From positions 1-23,282 of the forward strand of contig JAKCWW010007425.1 of the NCBI GenBank assembly GCA_026260175.1: a stretch of 23,282 nt of DNA, in the 5' to 3' direction. How positions within the stretch are numbered: position 1 is the stretch's first letter; each line of letters opens with the position of its first letter. The notes beneath the pieces are model-generated. The model worked only from the letters and a program-made list of their open reading frames with translations, made no database searches and was not told the DNA's origin. Below are positions 1-9,964 of the stretch, piece after piece. A program made the translations under genes and the position numbers. This stretch comes from Reticulitermes lucifugus (taxonomy: Eukaryota > Arthropoda > Insecta > Blattodea > Rhinotermitidae).

Positions 1-97
1 AATTAGTTAAGATTAACTAGTTTCAACTCCGTAACATTTTCACTGTTGACCAGTGTTACCAAGAATTTAGCTGGTACATTTCTGTTAACCGTGCTTT

Positions 98-119
98 AAC
101 ATAACATAACATAACATAA
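98..119. repeat. Short ACATA pentanucleotide repeat
   Basis: About four tandem copies of the 5-bp unit ACATA, nearly perfect. It is a simple microsatellite with no evident function. Confidence 0.85.
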
Positions 120-1504
120 ATGTATTGATATCTACTGCAATATTTCAGGGACATTAGTTGATTAATCCTGATTTGCTAACTTCTTAGAACAGAGAAGAAC
201 CTCCAAATAGACCTAAAATAGGGAATATAAAAGTCATAGACCTGCACTTAAAGGCACGGAATGCTTTGCGGCTTATTGACGGTGGCGACGCTCTTACAGC
301 AAATAACTGTCTTTACATCTGTAGGCAAAAGTGGTCCTATTATTTACACATTCTAATGCTGATATTAACACTTCACTTCACTCCACTTTTCAGTTTGGTC
401 TGCAAAAGTAAATATAAATATAAGCGGGTGTTGTGAAAGAGATCAAAGTTAGAATTTGTTGTGCGTTTCTAATAAATTTAAAATAGAATATATTTGCAGT
501 CACTTATGACCAGATTTTTCTTTCGCTTATCTGTTACATCATTTCGGCATCGATTACTTCCTTCTCGATAAAGGACCTGGCCATAAAATTACAAAATGTT
601 CGTTCGTCTTCTTGTGTAGGTAAAGCCCCGACATTTATCAAGCTGTAAGCTTGGAAACGTTTCTGCGTTCATCCAAATAATGCAAGTTATGTGTGTCTTA
701 CAAACACCTCTTTAAACAAATATTTTCCCTTTAAAGATGTTTTGAATTACGGAAAATACTTCACGTTGTCCCACAGTTGATAATAGCCTGTGCAAACCGT
801 CCGCATACTACTTTAGACCAGTGAAGAGTCATGCGCTAAACCGTGGCTTGGATTTTTCTCTCCTGTTACACTACATGATTTGGTTTCCGTTTTACATTAC
901 TGCATTTGTTTTGAAAATTTTGGTAACTTTTGTCATCACAGCTCTCGTCGGTCTTCTTTGAGTTTAAATGAAAAGGTTAACAGCAACTAAGGGGCGGAGA
1001 GAGAGAATATATGTACTTCACAGAAGTTTTCAAATGTTGTTGAAAAGAAACCTACTTTAAAATGTGTAAGAGTGTTACTAATGATAGAGAAAATATTGTG
1101 CTAGCTGCAGTGAACCACAATGTCGAATTGTCATTTCTCAATTGTGTTCGTAATTTCATTTTACAACAAAGTCGCACAGATTTCACGTATATGTTACTTG
1201 GTCATCCCTTTATTAAGCACACAAAGTATGTGAGAAATATGAATATTTAATAGGTATGGTAAATGAAAGGTAAGGTCTCAGGCCAGGGACATGCAGATAT
1301 TCTCTCCTTATTAAATACACTTTGTATCCTTGACACCTTGTTGTTACTTGTGTAAAATTCGAATTATCTGCGAAGTCATTGAGTCGCTTAATTAGAAAAA
1401 CCTTGATTTATCTCTTACTAGGTGCAGTTTTAAATATCCTTATTTGGGTTACGTGTTTTAGGCACGTTTTCAAAATTGTAAAAATTGACGGTTAGCTTTG
1501 TCAT

Positions 1505-1522
1505 GTCTGTCTGTCCGTCTGT
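1505..1522. repeat. Short GTCT tetranucleotide repeat
   Basis: Roughly four tandem GTCT units with one T-to-C interruption. Short, low-information microsatellite. Confidence 0.7.
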
Positions 1523-1929
1523 ATGGAACAGCTAGACTCCCACGGGACAGGTTTTCATAAAATATTATATTTGAGGAGTTTTCGAAAATCTGTCGAGAAA
1601 ATTCAAGTTTCATTAAAGTCTGAAAAGAATTCCGGGTACTTTGCATGAAGACTATGTAAATTTATGATAACATCTCACTGAATTCTTCTTAGAATAAGAA
1701 ATGTTTCAGACAAAAGTTGTAGAGAAAATCAAAATACATATTTTGTGTTCAATTATTTTTTCGAAAATTGCGCCGCTTATGAGACTGTGTGGAAAAATAT
1801 TGTGGACCCAGACAGGCTACATATGACAATACAATACGGCGCAAGAAAATGCGATTTTCTTACGCGAAGCGCCTAAATGTTACATTGTATGTATGTTGGT
1901 TGTCTTGTTTAGTTTGTTTATGGACTTCC

Positions 1930-2200
1930 TCAACAACAGAGGATATGAGAGGCTGACTGTAACTGATAGGGTGTTAAGGATGTAAACGCAGTCTTAGTGC
2001 AGCGGGCAGGACGGCCAGAAATACAGAGGAAAAGTTCTATTCCAGGCAGAGGGACCAGCTGTCCTCCTATCCTATGCGTAACATGAGCGTAGTACCAGGT
2101 GTTAAAACAGCCGGGGCGTGAAACTGACCAGTCACCTACAATATATATAATGGGCTTTAAGAATGCGTGGAAGTATATGTACACTACCCCTTACGTTATG
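1930..2200 (-). mobile_element. Dispersed coding-like repeat, minus-strand copy
   Basis: Read on the minus strand this gives an 84-codon open frame (1930-2184) containing GDWSVSRPG near residues 17-25, then an IGGQLVPLPGIEL stretch and a GRPAR motif near residue 58. The same order (G-D/E-W-S, a Pro/Gly turn, a Gly-rich middle, then an S-L-x-x-L-R-type ending) occurs on the plus strand at 7768-8000. I recognise the pattern as a dispersed sequence found many times in large insect genomes; I cannot give it a proper family name. The frame is probably a repeat remnant and not a host gene. The ends are approximate because both copies are diverged. Confidence 0.5.
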
Positions 2201-2264
2201 ACGTGGCGATTAATTAAGGACGGGAACAACTTTACCTTACGTGTTAGTCCGCTATCTGCCTAGA

Positions 2265-2292
2265 CGACGTGGCGTGACGTGACGTGACGTGA
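2265..2292. repeat. GTGAC pentanucleotide tandem repeat
   Basis: A first degenerate unit (gacgtggc) is followed by about four head-to-tail GTGAC units. The overlapping units create repeated TGACGTGA strings, close to the TGACGTCA cyclic-AMP response element, but such matches arise automatically from the repeat. Confidence 0.8.
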
Positions 2293-2616
2293 ACCTCGAA
2301 GACCTTCAGCCATAGTAGTCTTCTTACGAGTCAAGAATTGAACTCGAACGCGAAGCAAGAGGTCAGACTTCTAAACAGTAAGGTGCCCATAACCTTAATG
2401 TATTGTAATGTTGTCGTGACGTAAGAGAATCCTATGAACCGAATGATCACACATTCTAAGCTGTTAGTCGGCCCACTCGATTAGGTGATGTGATCCTTTT
2501 GTAATAACGGCTACGTAACTTGTTTGCACACAGAAAAGGGGTCCTTCTAACTTTCTATGTTTCATTGATACATATTTACACAATCGATCATCAAGCCACA
2601 CACACGTGGAGGCTTA
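2293..2616. other. Unassigned stretch, no gene seen
   Basis: Mixed-composition sequence between the GTGAC tract and the CATA microsatellite. An open frame at 2520-2711 (plus) owes its length to reading through the microsatellite (IHTYIHTY-type repeats), so I do not regard it as a gene. No motif seen. Confidence 0.55.
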
Positions 2617-2674
2617 CATGCATACATACATACATACATACATACATACATACATACATACATACATACATACA
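2617..2674. repeat. CATA/TACA tetranucleotide microsatellite
   Basis: An almost uninterrupted run of about thirteen CATA units, bordered by CATG at both ends and followed by a short CA tract and a few more CATA units to about 2694. It is long and pure enough to be length-polymorphic. Confidence 0.95.
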
Positions 2675-2786
2675 TGCACACACACATACATACAATCTCT
2701 TAGCGAGATGAAAACATTTTAACAGTGTATGTTCTATACTTATTGCTAGAAATACAGTTCCGCAGTTCCCCCCAATTTACATAGAA

Positions 2787-2857
2787 AATAAACAGTACTT
2801 ATACACCGTCAGCACAACTTTTAAAGTTGTGCTGACGGTGTATAAGTACTGTTTATT
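2787..2857. repeat. Perfect 71-bp palindrome (35-bp arms, 1-nt centre)
   Basis: Positions 2787-2821 and 2823-2857 are exact reverse complements, separated only by a T at 2822. The centre reads CTTTTAAAG. Homology stops sharply at both outer edges. The arms are not AT-only; they contain GTCAGCACAAC and its complement, so this is not a low-complexity effect. A transcript of either strand would fold as one uninterrupted 35-bp hairpin. I see no terminal repeat or target-site duplication that would name it as a known MITE, and no conserved ribozyme core in this one. Confidence 0.9.
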
Positions 2858-3409
2858 GATAGGGATAGCACAACGGGATGCCAAACATCAATATTAAACA
2901 GAAAAAGTTAAATAAAATGAGTAGAATTTTATCAAGTTTTCTTTCTGGAAGAGGAAACACTAGGAGTGGATTTCTGAATTAAGTAATTGACATAGTATTC
3001 TTCCCTTTATGGCAAGGCCCCTTCCATCTAACGGTATACAAGATGAAGAGATTAGGTGTACTTCGTCAGTTTCCTGATGTTTCAGGCTGGAGGAGGGTGT
3101 AGGTATAGGCTTATGTACAGACGAATCCATTAAAGTAATTACGTTTTGAATTCACCACACCAAGAAAATCTGTAACTACAGATGGCTACAGATGGTCACA
3201 AAAACGTGCACCAAACTGTCAAATTGCGTTGAATTGTCTGTCTCTTCTTAAGGTATGTTCTGTTGACGTTTTGCGGCACCGTGTCAGGAACTTTCCAAAC
3301 TAATTCATTCCTACTTAACTCGTTGAAAGCTAACTTTTATCTAGACTAGAAGACTAACGAAGACAAAGAAAAAGAAGAAGAAAATGTAGTGAGAGACACT
3401 GCGTTTACT

Positions 3410-3429
3410 GGGGGAGGGGGTGGTTGGGG
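3410..3429 (+). repeat. G-rich patch
   Basis: Runs of five, five, two and four G residues lie within 20 bases on the plus strand. This could form a weak G-quadruplex, but only three runs have three or more Gs, so it does not meet the usual four-run rule. Confidence 0.4.
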
Positions 3430-5931
3430 AGAAATCATTCACAGCTCTGGAGATTACCAGGCAGTGCCCTTTATTCCTGTTGGTAAAGATGGGACTGGAG
3501 GAAAGGTAGAACTTTGGGACGTGAACTGATTGACTATGAGCAGTTGAACATCTGGGCTCTATTTTGGGGAATTTTGCAATTTGAGTCCTGCATAATACCA
3601 AAACTTTGATAACGTTGGGAGGACTGTTTTTGAATATTATGAGGGCTGCATGAGAAACATACTATGCAACGTAGACTGTGGGTACCATACCTTAATACGT
3701 TAGATCGTGGTTTCTGAAACTGTGGTAGGCATACCATTACTGGTAGGCCAACTGTTGTTTACTTGTACGCGACCTTAATAAAAAAAATCGAAATATTAAA
3801 ATGATAAATATTCTAAATACGAATAAAACATAAGCCACGTATATTTGCTAATAGGCAGCATTGCTGGCAACATTATATGATTCATGCCCGATGTCAGCCA
3901 GTCTTCACAATTTCAGCTTTATTGTTTAGATATAAAAAATATTACATTGGAATTGTTAAATTTCACTTAGTGGTAAGCCAACGAAAAAGTTTGAGAACCC
4001 CTGCAAAGTTAGTGAGTCGAATTAAGACATCGTTTTCAAAAATCATTATGGCCTTCCAAACTATAAAATTATAAGCAAAACAAGAATAAAAATCCGGTAA
4101 TACCTACTTCCTTGTAAGTGCCTCCATTAGAGCATCAAGGTTAACGAGTTAGGAAATGTACGCGTAGCGATACAAACCTGGCGCTATAGATTTATTTTTT
4201 TTAATTGTGTATGAAATCCCAAGATTCAGAGGAAGGGTATATTAATTAAAATTAGATTTTTTGTACAACATTTGTTCAACACAGTTTTCGCTACTATAAG
4301 AACATAGAGAATTACGCTCGAGATGCCTCCAGAAACGCCTGTATGTCTTCATGTAAATATTCCGTTATTTTTTCCGATTGTGACTAAAATTGGAAATTCA
4401 TTTAGCGGCTGTCGATTATTACATGCATGTGGAGAGCCGGAAGAGGGCGATACAGACATATCGAGGCCAGTAATCGCATTTTGAAACCCTTCAGTGGAAA
4501 ATTCCAAAAATAGTGGAGTAACACTCACTACGTTATCATCATGAAATTGTTACGTGGCGGTTGGCCCCATGTGTGTTAAATTGTTGACGTAGAAAGCTCA
4601 TGTCTCGGAAATTATCTGTGTTTCTATCTTTAATGATGTAATCACAGTTGATATATCAGTCATACAACATTGTCGCTAGGCAACGGAATTTACACAGAGA
4701 TGGACAATTGCTTGTCCTAACCACACTCCAAGATTGAAGTAAACGCATATCTGTTTGTCTTTTTGTTCTCTACCCTATCCCTGCAACTTATGACTGTAGT
4801 TTTTAAAAATAAGCCACACTTATCTCTCCCAAATCAGAACATTTTTTCCAACAGTCTTCATGTCATTATTAGGTCGGAACCATTGTGATATTAAACATTA
4901 CTGATTAAACACGCGTAACTGCTGAGTTATTTAGAATTATTACCATAGTTATTGTACCTTTATAAGCATTGTGGTGTGCCAAGATACCGTGCATATGTGG
5001 AGATGACTAGTCTGCTTACGCAATATACTCAGTCAGCAACATCATGTATCTGTAAATTTATAAAAGAAACACCATTCTTTCTGGAGTTGTGTGTCTTCGC
5101 TTTCTGTCTTTGTTCAGTAGACTGCAATGAATCAGTAGGAGTGTTCGGAACAACGTACCCTGGTGATATAGTAGACAAACTCAGGAATTCAGATTTACAA
5201 CCACTTTTCTCTAGAAGTGTTAAGAAAGGAATTACGCTCTAGTGAGTAAATGAGATGTGTCGGCAGACATACATACTTCAGTGGGGCCAAGCATTCATCC
5301 CTCCATCTCAGTAAGGGAGAAGAGGGTAGTCATTTGTGCAAGATGCATATAACTCCACTTTGTAGTCAAAGTAAAATTTTGGCAAATCTTTGAAAAATCT
5401 ATATTACGATACTTTTAAAGGAATTTAGCCTATTAGCTTCCTTAGAGTAAGAAACTAAATGGATCCGTATTTGTTTTAGTTGCTCATATTCAACAAAGTT
5501 GAGGATATGCCGACTCTATATAATCTTAGCAATTGAGAGCGTCGTTAAACAACGCGCTAATGAGGTTATGAAATGATAAGTTTTATTTGTTTCAGTTTTC
5601 CTTGCTTCACTTTGTTACCCTCAAACAAACAAAATATAAACACAAAGTAGGCTTATATAATCAAAATGTAATTTGAAGAAGTATAATTTAGCAAGTACCT
5701 GAGTATCCCAAGGGAACGGGACATATTTTCTTTCGGTGGATATATGTGGGATTTTATTTTTTGTGTCGTGTGTTGTGTTTATTTTGTCGTGCAAGCATGT
5801 TCGTATTAGAAAGTGTGGCACGTTTCTGCTAACCTTGAAAGCTCTTGATGAAGGGAGGCTGGAGTCACAACATATAAACCTCACAGACTTAAGTGTAGTG
5901 TCTCAGAGGAGCTGACGTCACTATCAGATTA

Positions 5932-5947
5932 TCTAAATCGATTTAGA
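5932..5947. repeat. 16-bp perfect palindrome
   Basis: TCTAAATCGATTTAGA is its own reverse complement, with ATCGAT at the centre. It could be a dimeric binding site, but an isolated 16-bp palindrome is weak evidence. Confidence 0.4.
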
Positions 5948-6153
5948 ATTGTTTGAAAACAGTGACCTGTAATTATTTGCTGGATTACACAATTCAAGTA
6001 TTCGTGTAAAATAGAGTCTTCGTAAAAATATGTTTTATGATGTAAAGCAGATACTTATAGTGCTGCCCACAAGACCTAGGCTTGCTTCATGTCGTTCATA
6101 TTTTACAACTAAGCTAATGAAATTTCGCCATTTCCCATCGCCTTGTTCGCCAA

Positions 6154-6172
6154 ATTAACTAACTAACTAACC
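6154..6172. repeat. AACT-unit tract at the 3' edge of LINE fragment A
   Basis: Four tandem AACT units sit exactly at the low-coordinate border, the 3' end of the minus-strand element. The equivalent border of fragment B (8143-8155) carries the same unit. Some non-LTR clades, such as RTE-like elements, end in short tandem repeats in place of poly(A); assigning this family to such a clade is inference. Confidence 0.6.
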
Positions 6173-7048
6173 GGCTAACTTCATAAAACAGAGTCCCTAA
6201 GATCTAATAGTTCCTCATGTACTCGATAATTCACGAGCATATTATGGAAATCAAAAGTTCCTTACCGTAATCACAAGAGCCCGCCACCGGTCCTTATATT
6301 GAACCAGATAAATCCTGTCTACACCCACAACCTCCCGTCTTATTTCTGTACGATCCATCTAGCCTATGTCTTTAAAGTGATCTACTTTTTCCAATTTTTT
6401 CGACCAAAATCTTCTCTCCCATGCTTTCCACATGTTCCGTGCATCTCATGCTCTGTGATATTAGAATCCTAAATTATACTTGCTGAGAAGTCATAATTGT
6501 GAAGCTCTTCAATACATAATTTTCCCTAGCCTTATCTTCGGTACAAATGGTGTCCTCGAATATCCTCAGCCTATGATCTTCCGTTACTGTGACAGACCAA
6601 GGTTTACTGACATCCGTACAAAAAAAAACAAGCAAAGTTAAAGTTTAAATATATTTTAATCTTTACGTTTATAGATAACACAAAAGAGAAGAGAAGAGAT
6701 AAGATTCTAAACCGAATGGTGGAAAATATTTCCCGAATTAATATTTCATGAACGAAACTTTGATTTTAATGTCGATCCCAAATATTAAATTCTCCGTATT
6801 TTAAAAAGATTTACTAACTGTATTTATACTGTAATCATTTTATGCATTCTGATTAGACACGAACGTACAGCTACTTCTTTGCTCAACATTTACTTCTAAA
6901 CCAGCCTCGTTAGTACCAGCTCATATAGCTTCTTTCTTTTTCTTTAGAGTAAGGCTTTTCATTACTAGTGTCATGTAAACTGTCGTTCCCAATTGTCAGT
7001 TTCAAAATATCTTCACTCCATAATTTACATTGAAATCTCCTAACAGAA
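6154..7048 (-). mobile_element. Decayed LINE fragment A (endonuclease remnant, RT end, 3' end)
   Basis: Minus-strand translation, stepping between frames, shows LINE protein pieces in the right order. An endonuclease GDFN motif followed by a TIGNDSLH stretch lies near 6960-7035. A TNEAGLEVNVE stretch from the reverse transcriptase lies near 6870-6912. SINVKIKIY and LYGC near 6610-6680 match the RT thumb region. A CTEHVESMGE stretch near 6410-6440 corresponds to the family's GHVARMGE-type tail, and a GPVAGSCDYG remnant lies near 6255-6285. The endonuclease and RT pieces are almost adjacent, so most of the RT palm has been deleted. Frameshifts and stops are frequent, so this is a dead copy. It shares aligned blocks with fragments B-E below. 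Confidence 0.75.
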
Positions 7049-7222
7049 TCCGTAATGAACATATGCATTTACAGTTACTGTTTAAAAAATATTTGCTAAA
7101 ATATGTAAATTAATTTTCGAAGTATTGTTAACAACGGGTGAAAGTAATTTTCTGTTATTTCTCTGTTATTCGAAAGTCTCAGGATTCCCATTTATTTTAT
7201 TTCCTTTATGCTTTTGTAGTAA

Positions 7223-7567
7223 CCCTTTGTTTGTGTTCCCCCACCCCCGCAGGTGTCTCGCAGGCCATTGGTTGTGAAACCAGCAACAGAAGGAGATATG
7301 TACTTGTCTGTTTTTTCCACTGCAGTAACTTTGGTCCTGGTGCTGTCGACCAGACCTGAGTAAGTCCCTGACTGGGGCACAGGGGAATATTTCTCCTTGT
7401 CACCGGGAACAGGGATGGGAGGGCAGACCTGGCGAGATGAATTGCCTCCAACCCCCGGCTTCAGTGTCGGGGCTATCTTTCAGTCCTGTCGACCAGGGTA
7501 ACACCAGGTTACACACAAACATTCAGCATTCCGGTCAGAACCACATACTAACCCACTAAGTTGCCTT
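7223..7567 (+). other. GC-rich exon-like island with possible small intron
   Basis: This island is clearly richer in G+C than its surroundings. A pyrimidine-rich tract ending in CCGCAG (to 7252) resembles a 3' splice site. An open frame runs from 7253, with residues such as RPLVVKPATEGDMYLSV, to a GTAAGT at 7360-7365, a perfect donor hexamer. A CTATCTTTCAG at 7473-7483 could be the matching acceptor, defining a 124-bp intron. Joining the two parts keeps one frame open until a stop near 7567. The 11-mer CTGTCGACCAG occurs on both sides of the putative intron (7343-7353 and 7486-7496). No protein family is recognised. It could equally be another dispersed repeat, given its transposon-rich neighbours. 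Confidence 0.3.
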
Positions 7568-7767
7568 GCTACTCAGAGCACAGCCAACCAATTCACACGC
7601 TTTCAATGGACCTTTCAAGGGATATGCAACATTTCGGTTGTGTAACTTCCAACTGCTTTGAGACGAATGTCAGTTTCTGTTTAATTAACTTGTTCATAAA
7701 TTTGTAATTCCGTAAAAATAAGTAACTTTTTCCCTGTCCACGACATGAAGGAATATAAGGGGATTAG

Positions 7768-8000
7768 ATGTATAGCTCCACCACGGCACTACGTGGAGGT
7801 GAGTGGTTAACTTCACTCCCTCGCCGCATTACCCCCGGTAAAGAACACCAGAACCAATTGAACAGGAGGCTGGGTGGGCTCCAGAGCCGGTCGGAACGTT
7901 TTGGAGAAGAGGGGGAAATCTCTTGCACCTTCTGGGATATGTATCCCGGGACTGTCCCGTCCGTAGACTATTCGCTACACCGATTACGCTACTATGGCTT
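7768..8000 (+). mobile_element. Dispersed coding-like repeat, plus-strand copy
   Basis: The plus-strand frame (7768-8082) begins STTALRGGEW, continues with ITPGKEH and NRRLGGLQSRSERFG, and ends with YSLHRLRYYG. The order of blocks parallels the minus-strand copy at 1930-2200 and the widespread insect repeat I associate with GGEWSASRPGRFTPGK-like reading. After residue 77 the resemblance ends. The frame lacks any catalytic motif, so I treat it as a repeat that happens to be open, not as a host gene. It lies 145 bp from LINE fragment B, in opposite orientation. Confidence 0.6.
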
Positions 8001-8142
8001 CCTTTGTAATTACATCCGTTTGATTTTATACAGAGACCTTCAAGGCCTGTTAAATTTTACAGAAGAAATTGGAGCTATTTGAACGGTCAGCTGGAAACTA
8101 AGGTAATTGAACTATTACAGACGTGACATCTACGGCATATCA

Positions 8143-8440
8143 TAACTAACTAACTCCATGGAGTCCTTCTTAAGAAGCTAATAGGTCGTCAGGTAGTCAA
8201 GAAATTCCCCGCGTTTTGTGGAACCCGAAGGTTCATTACCGCATTCACAAGAGCCCTGTCCCTATCCTGAGCCATATCAATCCAGTCCACGCCCTCCCAT
8301 CCCACTTCTTGAAGATCCATTTTAATATTATCCTCCCATCTACGCCTGAGTCTTCTAAATGGTCTCCTTCCCTCAGGTCTCCTACCAAAATCCTGTATGC
8401 ACTTCTCCCCTCCCCCATACGTGCCACACGGCATGTCAAA
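8143..8440 (-). mobile_element. LINE fragment B: C-terminal tail and 3' end
   Basis: Two overlapping minus-strand frames together give the tail of the same LINE family. [18 protein letters not shown] (second frame) is continued in the first frame by [44 protein letters not shown] and [18 protein letters not shown] frame change occurs near the GDLREGD/RRPEGRR overlap. Homology begins near 8440, so the copy is 5'-truncated, typical of incomplete reverse transcription. The low-coordinate border carries TAACTAACTAACT followed by CCATGGAG. This is the best-preserved fragment of the family here. Confidence 0.82.
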
Positions 8441-8937
8441 GAGAATGAAATGCTGTAATCTTGCATGGTTATTTGGTAAGCATTCAATCTGTAACAACAA
8501 ATTATATACTGTATAAAATAAAGAATATTATTCAGTACGTCACTTGTACGGTCCCCTTTATTAGAGACTGGGGAAACATTATACTAGGTCAGAAATAGTT
8601 ATGCAGCTCACGTGAAAATTTTTCGTATTTACATTTACAGTTGTGGATTTCAGCTTTCGCATATAGTTTAAACAGAAATAATGCCACCTAAATCCAGAAC
8701 TCCAAAATGTCGCTAATCTCTCAGTATGTTCAAGTAAAATTACGGTACTGTACACGAACTGAATACAGAGAGCAAGCTACCTTACCTTTCGGGTCATTGA
8801 TGTGAATGTAAAAACAATGCAAGCACAGCTCGCGAGAACATCCTACAAAACAATATTAACCTTAAGGGACTTCCTTCAGCAGCTGAATTAACTGACAATT
8901 ACGCAAGAATAGACTGTACCAGGGATTTGTTTCATAA

Positions 8938-8966
8938 TTATAATCATCATCATCGTCGTCGTTGTC
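8938..8966. repeat. ATC/GTC trinucleotide tract
   Basis: Tandem ATC units pass into GTC units with one GTT interruption. Simple repeat, no further interpretation. Confidence 0.8.
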
Positions 8967-9435
8967 GTAGCGACCTTCAAGGACGAGGCTCAGTTAACTA
9001 TTCTGGCAGATGAAGATGTTTTAAATAATTAGACGCAATACAGTTCGTGTTTATTAACGTTCTGGGTCAACAGTCGAGCGGCCAACAACAGAAACTGCAC
9101 AACAAACACAAAGAACAGTAAACATGAAACGTATGAAACAAATACAAACAAAACAAACAAGAAAATTGCTTAATTCATTAGGACTGTTTATGATATAGAA
9201 CTAAAAATAATATCAGATCTGTCTGATTGTGATATTTTGCTTTCCGAAGATATCAAAATCACTGGAATCTGAATTTGCCGCATTGGCACACTGGGCGGAA
9301 GGACATTTTTGAAGGATAGACTAACATGAAAGAAATGTAGGTCTTGGAGGTTCCGAGTGGGAACTTGAAGACATACAATGCCCATGGAAAGTGGACAAGA
9401 TTTAGAACCAAAAAATAATGCTAACAAAAATTGTC

Positions 9436-9459
9436 AATAATAATAATAATAATATAATA
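9436..9459. repeat. AAT trinucleotide microsatellite
   Basis: About six AAT units followed by a slipped ATAATA end. Confidence 0.9.
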
Positions 9460-9964
9460 GTTTAACCGAAACGGGCGAATACATTTCCTCAGAACATATC
9501 GCAATTCCACCTGTTCCTATTGTGACATGTCTTACATGATCTACGTAACTGTATTTTATGTATTGTTATTAGTACCTAGAAAGAGAAACATGAAAGGTTC
9601 CTGACGAAACGTTGACGCAACTCACTGTGAACTGAACGCATGCTTGTGGGCCACCATCAGTGGTCAGCAGGATGTGATGGTAGGTATCCACCGGCCCAGG
9701 TTACGCGTCAAAACGCCAGCAAGCTGTTAGTTCAACTGGCTCTCCTGCCAGTTTAGAAATGTATAGAGTACACATGCCTGAGAGCTAACAATCCATTTCA
9801 GCAGACGTGACAGCTAACAAGCTTTTCTGGCTGTAGTATAATTGATAGTCTTCCTGAACGAAATAGACTTCGAGCCAAGGTGCTGGTTGTGGTGGAGTTT
9901 CAGTTTTAGAGCAGTGCGTGAGGAAACCTTAGAAAACGTGTTCATTTATGTCACTCACATTCCA

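Larger units (their letters stand above)
1..1795. other. AT-rich non-coding stretch, no gene seen
   Basis: All six frames are broken by frequent stops. The longest open frame here (1062-1250, plus, 62 codons) has no recognisable domain, is AT-driven in composition, and has no supporting splice or promoter context. I see no RNA gene and no transposon that I can name. Simple repeats at 98-119 and 1505-1522 are listed separately. Confidence 0.6.
2858..6153. other. Long stretch without a recognisable gene
   Basis: The longest open frames are 3341-3601 (minus, 86 codons), 4952-5242 (plus, 96 codons) and 5621-5884 (minus, 87 codons). None shows a domain, a compositional shift or a coherent splice context, and the lengths are what AT-rich DNA can give by chance. 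Purine-rich DNA lies at about 3357-3385 and a G-rich patch at 3410-3429. No RNA gene or named transposon seen. Confidence 0.55.
8441..9964. other. Unassigned stretch, no gene seen
   Basis: No open frame above 80 codons and no recognised motif. The 9188-9427 minus-strand frame is unremarkable. A GC-richer patch at about 9600-9760 (CCACCATCAGTGG, a 13-nt imperfect palindrome, and CACCGGCCCAGG) differs from its surroundings and may be another old repeat, but I cannot name it. Confidence 0.5.

Noticed and set aside
1795..1925. Possible additional transposon remnant near GCGCCTAAATGTTACATTGTATG
   Set aside because: It reminds me of a repeat seen in insect genomes, but I cannot align it to another copy in the window and would rely on memory alone.
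2520..2711. Open frame with repeated IHTY units
   Set aside because: It is the translation of the CATA microsatellite.
2787..2857. Hammerhead core in the first palindrome
   Set aside because: It contains CTGACGG, not CTGANGA, and lacks a correctly placed GAAA.
3410..3429. Canonical G-quadruplex
   Set aside because: Only three G-runs of three or more; the fourth has two Gs.
3341..3737. Two overlapping minus-strand open frames (86 and 67 codons)
   Set aside because: One ends in a run of phenylalanines that comes from the purine-rich tract on the plus strand; no homology or coding signature.
4952..5242. 96-codon plus-strand open frame
   Set aside because: No domain, no splice context, and within the length range expected by chance in AT-rich DNA.
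9597..9640. CTGACGA followed by GAAACGT-like bases, resembling a hammerhead core
   Set aside because: The CUGANGA box overlaps the GAAA box directly, with no room for stem II and no pairing stem I; at best a deletion remnant.
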